Source: CAYGUK01 sp964352985 (GTDB taxonomy: Bacteria; Pseudomonadota; Gammaproteobacteria; JAHCLG01). From it: DNA of 29,344 nt. The stretch spans positions 1 through 29,344 of the forward strand of contig CAYGUK010000049.1 in NCBI GenBank assembly GCA_964352985.1, written 5' to 3'. The notes below the pieces were generated by a model that saw only the letters and a program-made list of their open reading frames with translations, ran no database searches and was not told where the DNA came from. A program made the translations under genes and the position numbers. Below are positions 23,086 to 29,344 of this stretch, piece after piece; the stretch's first letter is position 1, and each line of letters starts with the position of its first letter.

Positions 23086-24486
23086 TTAAAATGGGATTTC
23101 GAGATTATCGTTAAGATTTAATATTTGCTGACGAAAATCGCGTTTAATTCGAGTTAAAGCAGCTTCATTATCTGCTTCAAATCTTGCGATTAATGTAGGC
23201 GTAGTATTAGATACTCGAAGTAAGCCCCAACCATCAGGAAATTCTACACGTAATCCATCAATCGTATTGGGCGTGCCATTTATAAAATGCGCATGTGAAA
23301 CAAACTGATCAATAAAATCAAATTTTGCATTTTCATCAATATTAATTTTATATTCTGGCGTTGATAAACCTGAAGGAAAGCGATGAAATAATTCGCTACT
23401 CGTTACGTTATCACTGCTCACAATATCTAATAATCTGGCACCTGCATAAAGCCCATCATCAAAACCATACCAATTATCATTAAAGAAAATGTGGCCGCTT
23501 AGTTCACCCGCAAGTGGCGCATTTTCCTCTAACATTTTTTTCTTTAAAATAGAATGCCCCGTGCGTGACATAATAGGATGGCCATTATTGTTGACAATCA
23601 CATTATGTAAATGTTTAGAACATTTCACATCAAACACGATTTTAGCTTTTGGATTATTCTTTAAAACTGATTCTGCAAATAACATCATTTGTCGATCAGG
23701 ATAAATCATTTCTCCCTGATTGGTGACAACACCTAAACGATCACCATCACCATCAAAAGCTAAGCCAATATCGGCTTTTTCTGCTTTTACGGCTGCCATT
23801 AAGTCTTGTAAATTTTCTTCGATACTCGGATCGGGATGATGATTTGGAAATTCACCATCGACATCACAAAATAATTCGACGACATCACAATTTAATGATT
23901 TAAATAATTGAGGCGCCACTGCACCAGCAATACCATTACCACAATCAATCACAATTTTTAAATGACGCTTTAATTTAATTTCTTGAGTAATGCGATGAAT
24001 ATAACTTTCTTTGATATCTTGTTGTGAAAGTTGACCTTTGCCTGAAACAAAATCTTCATGTTGAATCCGTTGATATAAGGCACTCACTTTTTCTTCGGTT
24101 AAAGTAATGCCATTAATCATAATTTTAAACCCATTAAAATTAGTTGGGTTATGACTGCCTGTGACAATGACACCATTTCGTGTTTTTAAATGGTGAGTTG
24201 CAAAATATAAAACGGGTGTGGGCACAGCACCGATATCAATGACATCACAACCTGTTTCTAATATCCCAGTCATTAATGCTTTGACAAAAGCAGGGCCTGA
24301 TAAACGACCATCTCTTGCCACTGCAAATGTTTTTTGATTTAAAGCGCGAGCTTCACTACCTATGCTTAAACCTAAAGTGTAAGCTGTATTTTCATTTAAA
24401 CTTTCACCAACAATACCTCTAACATCATAAGCTCGAAAGATTTGAGGTGGAATATTTTTGATAATTTGATATTGATGATCTGGCAT
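23086..24486 (-). CDS. algC: Phosphomannomutase/phosphoglucomutase (AlgC type)
   Basis: Interconverts hexose 6- and 1-phosphates (mannose and glucose) through a phosphoserine; feeds GDP-mannose, UDP-glucose and dTDP-glucose synthesis. It resembles Pseudomonas AlgC along its entire length (466 aa against 463). The phosphoserine loop TGSHNP gives S111, the metal loop FDGDGDR gives D245, D247 and D249, the sugar-specificity loop GELSGH is at 327-332, and the phosphate-binding loop RVSNTTP at 424-430; all are intact. It is monocistronic and divergent from motA. It probably supplies glucose-1-phosphate to RmlA encoded earlier in the window. Confidence 0.95.
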   Translation of the reverse strand: MPDHQYQIIKNIPPQIFRAYDVRGIVGESLNENTAYTLGLSIGSEARALNQKTFAVARDGRLSGPAFVKALMTGILETGCDVIDIGAVPTPVLYFATHHLKTRNGVIVTGSHNPTNFNGFKIMINGITLTEEKVSALYQRIQHEDFVSGKGQLSQQDIKESYIHRITQEIKLKRHLKIVIDCGNGIAGAVAPQLFKSLNCDVVELFCDVDGEFPNHHPDPSIEENLQDLMAAVKAEKADIGLAFDGDGDRLGVVTNQGEMIYPDRQMMLFAESVLKNNPKAKIVFDVKCSKHLHNVIVNNNGHPIMSRTGHSILKKKMLEENAPLAGELSGHIFFNDNWYGFDDGLYAGARLLDIVSSDNVTSSELFHRFPSGLSTPEYKINIDENAKFDFIDQFVSHAHFINGTPNTIDGLRVEFPDGWGLLRVSNTTPTLIARFEADNEAALTRIKRDFRQQILNLNDNLEIPF

Positions 24487-24606
24487 AATGAATTCACTCG
24501 CTTAGTTACAATTAAAAACGTAATTTATCATAATAGTCTGCACTTTACGACTTTGTTCATGATTTTAAGTTAATAGTCATCATCTAGGATTGACTCATGT
24601 AAAATC

Positions 24607-24627
24607 AAGACTTAGGATAAAAGTCTT
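24607..24627. promoter_or_regulatory. Inverted repeat upstream of motA
   Basis: AAGACTT (24607-24613) and AAGTCTT (24621-24627) form a perfect 7-bp inverted repeat with a 7-base centre, ending 22 bases before the motA ATG. It could be an operator or a 5'-UTR hairpin controlling motA translation. No clear flagellar sigma-28 promoter was found in this gap. Confidence 0.35.
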
Positions 24628-24649
24628 ATAGTAAAACCAAGGGATTGAT

Positions 24650-25504
24650 ATGCTATTTATCATTGGTTATCTTGTCGTTATTGGATGTGTGCTCGGTGGT
24701 TTTATCATGGCAGGTGGCCACGTTGCAGCACTTAATCAACCGTTAGAAGTTCTCATTATTGGTGGTGCTGCTCTCGGTGCTTTTATGGCAGGACAAGGTG
24801 GAAAAGTTTGTAAAGCATGCTTAAAAGCCCTTCCCACCGTTTTTAAGGGTGACCGATATAATAAAAAATTCTATACCCAACTTTTATCATTAATGTTTCG
24901 TCTTACCGCTAAAATGAAAAAAGAAGGTGTTATCGCCATTGAAGCTGACATCGAAGAACCACATAACAGTGCTTTATTTTCTGATTATCCTCTCGTCGGT
25001 AAAGATCATCATGTCACCGAATTTATTTGTGATTATCTGCGATTAATAGTAACGGGCACTGCCGATTTTTTTCAACTTGAAAATTTAATGGATAATGAAA
25101 TTGAAGCTCATCATCATGAAGCTGAAGAAGCACCAAGCGCAATTCAAAATTTAGCAGATGGGTTACCCGCATTTGGTATCGTGGCTGCAGTGCTGGGTAT
25201 TGTTCACACCATGGAGTCGATTAATTTACCACCTTCTGAACTTGGTATTCTGATTGCGGCAGCATTAGTTGGAACATTTTTAGGTATTCTACTCGGATAT
25301 GGTTTTATTTCTCCGATTGCCGCTGCGTTAAATCATCGTGTTAATAGCAGCACCAAAGCATTGCAATGTATTAAATTAATTTTATTATCAACTGTAAATA
25401 ATTATCCGCCTAATATTGCACTTGAGTTTGGCCGTAAAATCTTGTCATCTAATGTTCGCCCTAGTTTTAATGAACTCGATGAATTAATCAAAGAGTTGAA
25501 ATAA
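24650..25504 (+). CDS. motA: Flagellar motor stator protein MotA
   Basis: Proton-channel stator subunit that drives the flagellar rotor. The 284-aa protein has the four expected helices (about 2-20, 30-48, 170-190, 197-222) and the large cytosolic loop between helices 2 and 3. The two key prolines fall at P173 (GLPAFGIVAAVLGIVHTM) and P222 (GFISPIAAAL), the same numbers as in E. coli. The rotor-contacting segment FRLTAKMKKEGVIAIEADIE at 83-102 retains the charged residues. AAGGG lies before the ATG. It is followed after 2 bases by motB, with no other flagellar gene in the window. Confidence 0.96.
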   Translation: MLFIIGYLVVIGCVLGGFIMAGGHVAALNQPLEVLIIGGAALGAFMAGQGGKVCKACLKALPTVFKGDRYNKKFYTQLLSLMFRLTAKMKKEGVIAIEADIEEPHNSALFSDYPLVGKDHHVTEFICDYLRLIVTGTADFFQLENLMDNEIEAHHHEAEEAPSAIQNLADGLPAFGIVAAVLGIVHTMESINLPPSELGILIAAALVGTFLGILLGYGFISPIAAALNHRVNSSTKALQCIKLILLSTVNNYPPNIALEFGRKILSSNVRPSFNELDELIKELK

Positions 25505-25506
25505 TC

Positions 25507-26400
25507 ATGGCCGATGATCAAAAAGATAAACAGCAAGAAGAGCAAAAAGAACAAAATTTAATTGTAATTAAAAAAATCAATAAAGGTGGACATGGACACC
25601 ATGGTGGTGCTTGGAAAATTGCATTTGCTGATTTTGCCACAGCTATGATGGCGTTTTTTCTTTTAATGTGGTTAATCAGTTCATTAAATAAATATCAAAA
25701 AGAAGGTATCGCTGAATATTTTAAAAATCCCACCGCAAAAGTATTTTATAAAAGTGGTTCACTAGAGAAAAAAGATGACTTGATGGTTGGCGGCGGACAC
25801 ACAGTCAGTGACGCTAAAACCACGCTAAACCCTCAAAAAAATCCACCTGAGATTACTCAAGAACAGTTACAAGAACATATTGAAAATTTAAAAGATAATG
25901 AAAAATTAGAGGAACTCAAAAAACAAATCGAACAAGCTATCAATAATGACCCAAGCCTTGAAGAATTTAAAAAACATATTTCAGTTGATGTTGTAGAAAA
26001 TGGATTACGCGTTCGACTTACCGATATAGAAAACAAACCAATGTTTGCATCTGGAAGCGCTGTTTTAAACGCAACCACGGAAAATGTCATCATGACTTTA
26101 GCTGAAACATTAAATAAAGTTAATAATAAAATTATCATTATTGGTTACACTGATGCAAAACCCTATTCAAGTGGTGCGACAACTGGTTATACAAATTGGG
26201 AACTTTCAGTTGATAGAGCAAATGCAACTCGTCGCGCATTAATTAAAGGCGGCTTAAATAAAGACCAAATCATTCGAATTTCAGGAATGGGTTCAACTGA
26301 TCCTCTCGATAAAGATGATCCTTTTAGTCCAATTAATAGAAGAATAAATATCTTTTTGTTAAATAAAAATGCTGAAAAACAAGTGTTAAAAGGATTATAA
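25507..26400 (+). CDS. motB: Flagellar motor stator protein MotB
   Basis: Stator subunit that anchors MotA to peptidoglycan. The single N-terminal helix WKIAFADFATAMMAFFLLMW (36-55) carries D42, equivalent to the proton-binding D32 of E. coli. A plug and linker follow, with a Lys/Glu-rich stretch at about 115-150, then an OmpA-type peptidoglycan-binding domain from about 170: MFASGSAVL at 179-187, IIGYTDAKP, NWELSVDRAN at 230-239 and NRRI at 278-281. The 297-aa length is normal. It is translationally linked to motA and faces murI convergently, with 37 bases between stops and no clear terminator. Confidence 0.96.
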   Translation: MADDQKDKQQEEQKEQNLIVIKKINKGGHGHHGGAWKIAFADFATAMMAFFLLMWLISSLNKYQKEGIAEYFKNPTAKVFYKSGSLEKKDDLMVGGGHTVSDAKTTLNPQKNPPEITQEQLQEHIENLKDNEKLEELKKQIEQAINNDPSLEEFKKHISVDVVENGLRVRLTDIENKPMFASGSAVLNATTENVIMTLAETLNKVNNKIIIIGYTDAKPYSSGATTGYTNWELSVDRANATRRALIKGGLNKDQIIRISGMGSTDPLDKDDPFSPINRRINIFLLNKNAEKQVLKGL

Positions 26401-26437
26401 TTATTCACAACTATTAATTAGTCACTACTTTAGACTT

Positions 26438-27292
26438 TTAGGAAGAAACACCATGCCCTAAATGTAATGTATCAACTAAGTTAACTAAATTTTGCAAAAT
26501 AGGTTTACCCAGAAAAATTTCACCCACACGAACAAAACGCTCAGGCAAATCAGTCACTAAAAATCGAGTGTTTGATTTTATCTTATTTTGAAATAAATCT
26601 AGTTGCTGTAATTTCTCTTTTACTGTAATCGCTGTCGCTTTTGCAGAGTCAACGATACTAATATTTGGACCAAGAAATTCAATAATTGTTTTTTTAAGTA
26701 CGGGAAAGTGCGTGCAACCTAATAAAACACAGTCACACGCCAGTTCACTATCGAGAATAGGCTGTAAATATTTTGCAACAGCCACTGTCGCAATTTCATC
26801 ATTAACACAACCTTCTTCAGCAAGCGCAACAAATAAACCACAAGGAAAAGCAATTACATTAATTTCCGGATCTAAAAGATGTAAGGTATTTTGATAGATG
26901 GCTGACTTGATTGTTGCTTCTGTTGCAATAACAGCAATATTTTTATTTTGCGTTTGTTGACATGCCGCACTGGCACCCGGTTGAATTACACCTACCATTG
27001 GCATTTCAGGAAATTGTTCTTGTAAATAATTTAATGCAGCCGTTGTAGCCGTATTACAAGCTATGACCAATAATTTAATTTTTTCTTTTAACAAAATTGC
27101 AACCATTTGTTCTGCATAGGCTTTTACCGTTTCAATACTTTTTGTTCCATAGGGTAGACGCGCAGTATCTCCTAAATAAATAAATGACTCATTTGGTAAT
27201 AAAGTTGTTAATTCTTTTAATACTGTTAAACCACCCATACCAGAATCAAAAACACCTATCGGCAAGCTTTTATGTTGTGAGTTCGATTGCAT
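26438..27292 (-). CDS. murI: Glutamate racemase
   Basis: Converts L-glutamate to D-glutamate for peptidoglycan. With the ATG at 27292 (284 aa), FDSGMGG at 15-21 provides D16 and S17, ACNTAT at 78-83 provides the first catalytic Cys C79, and LGCTHFP at 191-197 provides the second, C193, with H195. GDTARLPYGTKS at 41-52 is also canonical. I chose 27292 because AGGAA lies five bases upstream; an ATG at 27313 adds seven residues without a ribosome binding site. All catalytic residues are present. It probably has its own promoter in the 75-base gap before it. Confidence 0.95.
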   Translation of the reverse strand: MQSNSQHKSLPIGVFDSGMGGLTVLKELTTLLPNESFIYLGDTARLPYGTKSIETVKAYAEQMVAILLKEKIKLLVIACNTATTAALNYLQEQFPEMPMVGVIQPGASAACQQTQNKNIAVIATEATIKSAIYQNTLHLLDPEINVIAFPCGLFVALAEEGCVNDEIATVAVAKYLQPILDSELACDCVLLGCTHFPVLKKTIIEFLGPNISIVDSAKATAITVKEKLQQLDLFQNKIKSNTRFLVTDLPERFVRVGEIFLGKPILQNLVNLVDTLHLGHGVSS

Positions 27293-27324
27293 AAAGTTCC
27301 TGAAAATATTCAATCATTGAAATA

Positions 27325-27351
27325 AGTATATACTAAATTTTGAATCAAAAT
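27325..27351. promoter_or_regulatory. Adjacent palindromes upstream of murI
   Basis: AGTATATACT (27325-27334) is a 10-bp palindrome and ATTTTGA-A-TCAAAAT (27337-27351) a 15-bp one, side by side in the gap between murI and the flavoprotein gene. They could be an operator near the murI promoter or simply AT-rich chance. Confidence 0.3.
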
Positions 27352-27367
27352 ATAATTTTATCTCTTG

Positions 27368-28561
27368 CTATTCATCTTGTATGGTTTGCACAGGCGTTTG
27401 AAAATTTGGAATACCCGATTTTAAAATTTCATCTTTATCATGTTGTGGTGGATAAATTCGATCACAATTTATATGTTGTTTCAATTTTTTTGCGTCTAAA
27501 CCAAATAATTTTACTTGACGCTGCCAACCCTCAGTATATAAAGCACCATAGTCCCCTAAATCAATACATGTTACATAGTTTGGTTGAGTATAGATTAATA
27601 AATTTTTTTCATATAAATATGCGACAGCATTATATCCCGCATAACGTCCTTGCGGCCGACCTTGTTGGCAAGACATAACCGAATCATGCTGTTTATCTAC
27701 TTTAGTGACGGCCAAGTCACCCGCAATAAAAATTTCAGGATGATCATCGATATTTAACATCGTATTAACTTTTATTCGTCCTAAATTATCTTTTTCAAAT
27801 GGAAAAGTTTGCGTTAATCTATTTGCTCGTAATCCTAATGTTGAGACGATAATATCTGCGTGTAATACTTCAACATCGTTGTAAAAAATTTGATTTTTGT
27901 TGATTTGATTAATTTTGCATTGGCTAATACAACAAATATTTGCTTTTTTTAAAGCTTCTTGAATATAGGGTGCGGCATATTCGCCGATATTTTCGGGTAT
28001 GAGATTACGATCGAATAAATAGGTTGTTAACTTTACTTTATCTGCAGTGATTTTTTTTAGTGTGACAGGTAGTTCGGTAGCTAATTCAATTCCAGTTATT
28101 CCTCCACCTAAAATAGCAACTGAAATATCTTGTTTTTCACTCACTAACGATATCAAAGCTTGCCGGAATAATTTGGCGGCATCATAAGAATCTATATTGT
28201 AAGTTTGTTGAATCCCATTAATGTCAGGATGAATTAATTCACTGCCTAAGGCTAATACCACTGTATCGTAGTTTAATGTGGTCTGTAGAGTGTTAATTTT
28301 TTTTTGTTGAAAATCGACAGCTTTGACTTCATCAATGATAATATCGACATTAATATCAGATAAAAAATTTGGGTAGGGTACTTGCGTTTGTTCTAATTCA
28401 TATTCGTAATATCTGGGTCTTATTCCTAGGCAATTTGTTCTATTGATTAGAGTAATCTTTAAATCATCTTCTTTTTTTAACTCAGCTCTAAATCGCGCAG
28501 CAGCGATAGCAGCTGAACTACCGGCATGACCACCACCAATTACGACACATTGTTTCGACAT
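27368..28561 (-). CDS. FAD-dependent pyridine nucleotide-disulfide-type oxidoreductase (NDH-2-like)
   Basis: A 397-aa two-dinucleotide-fold flavoprotein. The FAD loop VVIGGGHAG has G9, G11 and G14; the NAD(P)H loop AILGGGITG has G152, G154 and G157; the second FAD-contact segment IFIAGDLA is at 277-284. TCIDLGDYGALYTEGW near 331-346 resembles type II NADH dehydrogenases and AIF/FSP1-like quinone reductases. There is no CxxC redox pair, and I see no clear C-terminal membrane anchor. It likely transfers electrons from NAD(P)H to a quinone or small acceptor at the membrane surface. It is transcribed alone upstream of murI on the same strand. Confidence 0.84.
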   Translation of the reverse strand: MSKQCVVIGGGHAGSSAAIAAARFRAELKKEDDLKITLINRTNCLGIRPRYYEYELEQTQVPYPNFLSDINVDIIIDEVKAVDFQQKKINTLQTTLNYDTVVLALGSELIHPDINGIQQTYNIDSYDAAKLFRQALISLVSEKQDISVAILGGGITGIELATELPVTLKKITADKVKLTTYLFDRNLIPENIGEYAAPYIQEALKKANICCISQCKINQINKNQIFYNDVEVLHADIIVSTLGLRANRLTQTFPFEKDNLGRIKVNTMLNIDDHPEIFIAGDLAVTKVDKQHDSVMSCQQGRPQGRYAGYNAVAYLYEKNLLIYTQPNYVTCIDLGDYGALYTEGWQRQVKLFGLDAKKLKQHINCDRIYPPQHDKDEILKSGIPNFQTPVQTIQDE

Positions 28562-28657
28562 AGAAAAACTCCACTCAGCAATAGTGTTATTGTATTGTAT
28601 TTAAACTTGAGTTAAAAATATTTTAACTGCTTTGTTTATATCTAAAACTACTCTATT

Positions 28658-28666
28658 TGTTATAAT
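28658..28666 (+). promoter_or_regulatory. Extended -10 promoter element
   Basis: TGTTATAAT matches the extended -10 consensus TGnTATAAT exactly, about 100 bases before the truncated transporter gene, in the divergent gap. No -35 is recognisable, as is common for extended -10 promoters. Confidence 0.4.
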
Positions 28667-28768
28667 TAGCCACGATTTTTCATCGGTGTGTTAAAAATGC
28701 AAATAATAATATACGGGTGTAAATCCATTGAGGATATTTCTTAGTCTCATTAAGCCCAGGTTGTCATA

Positions 28769-29323
28769 ATGTTCTTGTGTGTTCTATTCTTACTCTGTGG
28801 TTTCTCACCGATGACCAGTGATATGCAAGTCGCAGCATTTCCTTCAATGGTCATGGCACTTCATACTTCCATGACAGCAGTTAAGTTGGTAACTGACTTA
28901 TATGCTTTGGGTTATACCATTGGTTTATTAATCTACGGTCCTATTTCAGACCGTTTCGGACGATATCGTATTTTGTTATATGGTTTAGTTTTTTATATTG
29001 TTATTACCCTAATATGTGCCATGGCAAATAACATGACGTTACTTTTATGTGCTCGTTTTTTACAAGGGATTACCGCTTGTGTTGGACCTAATATTGCTTA
29101 TGCTATGATAAGAGATAAATATGCAGGCAAGAATTCGGCTAAATATATTGCCATTTGCGCTTCGGCGGTTGGGCTTGCTGTTATAATTGCACCAATTTTA
29201 GGGAGTTTATTGGTTTCAATTGGTAACTGGCGAACACCTCTTATTTTTCTTGTCTTGTTGGTGGTGGTAATATCAGGATTAGCTTTTTTCTTTTGTAACT
29301 TATTCAGCATAAATGCTAAATAG
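28769..29323 (+). pseudogene. Bcr/CflA-type MFS drug-efflux transporter, truncated to the N-terminal half
   Basis: The protein matches the first half of Bcr/CflA multidrug transporters (normally about 390-410 aa, 12 helices). SDMQVAAFPSM corresponds to the usual DMYLPALPAI opening; motif A GPISDRFGR is at 57-65, ARFLQG at 95-100, and the motif C region GLAVIIAPILGSLL at 135-148. After helix 6 (ending about 175) the frame runs into CNLFSINAK and stops at 184 aa. The other two frames also close within this end region, so a single frameshift does not rescue it before the window ends 21 bases later. It is most likely a decayed gene; a six-helix half transporter is less likely. Confidence 0.72.
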
Positions 29324-29344
29324 TTACCCTGATAATACTGCCTA

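Noticed and set aside
24575..24625. Possible sigma-28 flagellar promoter before motA
   Set aside because: TAAA-like and GATAA-like elements exist, but the spacing does not fit the consensus.
28697..28744. 15-codon frame (MQIIIYGCKSIEDIS) upstream of the truncated transporter, as a leader peptide
   Set aside because: No ribosome binding site and no attenuator-like hairpins around it.
1..29344. CRISPR arrays, insertion sequences, tRNA or rRNA genes, integration sites
   Set aside because: I saw no regularly spaced repeats, transposase motifs, cloverleaf sequences or rRNA segments on either strand.

Overview
The window is AT-rich DNA from a gammaproteobacterium, probably a host-associated member of the Legionellales or a relative. 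The basis is the close E. coli/Pseudomonas-type likeness of PolA, AlgC, MotA/MotB and MurI, the A/T-biased codon use, and a predicted SUMO/ubiquitin-type cysteine protease of the kind such bacteria deliver into eukaryotic cells. The genus is an inference; there is no rRNA or tRNA in the window to settle it.

Layout. (1) Positions 1-4025, plus strand: the 3' part of polA, interrupted by an in-frame TAA at 51-53; a glycine-amidinotransferase-like protein whose catalytic Cys position is Ser; and a CE-clan (ULP1-like) protease. (2) 4022-6542, minus strand: a compact operon of a Yip1-like membrane protein, a secreted protein of unknown function and an NCS2 purine permease. (3) 6674-8311, plus strand: a secreted small protein, a SAM methyltransferase and a GNAT acetyltransferase, translationally coupled. 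(4) 8308-15220, minus strand: a tightly overlapping nucleotide-sugar operon (polytopic GT-C-like protein, rmlB, rmlA, DegT/VioA-like aminotransferase, divergent DegT-like PLP protein, FemAB-like acyltransferase). (5) 15465-20252: an APC permease, an unknown soluble protein and a second copy of the GT-C-like protein. (6) 20313-22506, plus strand: a GtrA flippase-like protein, a GtrB-like glycosyltransferase and a PhyH dioxygenase. (7) 22679-29344: an 80-aa unknown with its own promoter and terminator, algC, motAB, murI, an NDH-2-like flavoprotein and a truncated Bcr/CflA transporter.

How the genes may work together. AlgC can supply glucose-1-phosphate, RmlA and RmlB convert it to dTDP-4-keto-6-deoxyglucose, and the DegT/VioA-like enzyme would aminate C4. 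The GNAT, FemAB-like and methyltransferase genes could then decorate the amino sugar. rmlC and rmlD are absent from the window, so rhamnose is not the obvious product. GtrA and GtrB normally make and flip an undecaprenyl-phosphate-linked sugar, which a polytopic GT-C enzyme transfers to surface glycan. The two paralogous large membrane proteins, sharing six aligned cysteines, are the best candidates for that last step. They are the most novel-looking part of the window.
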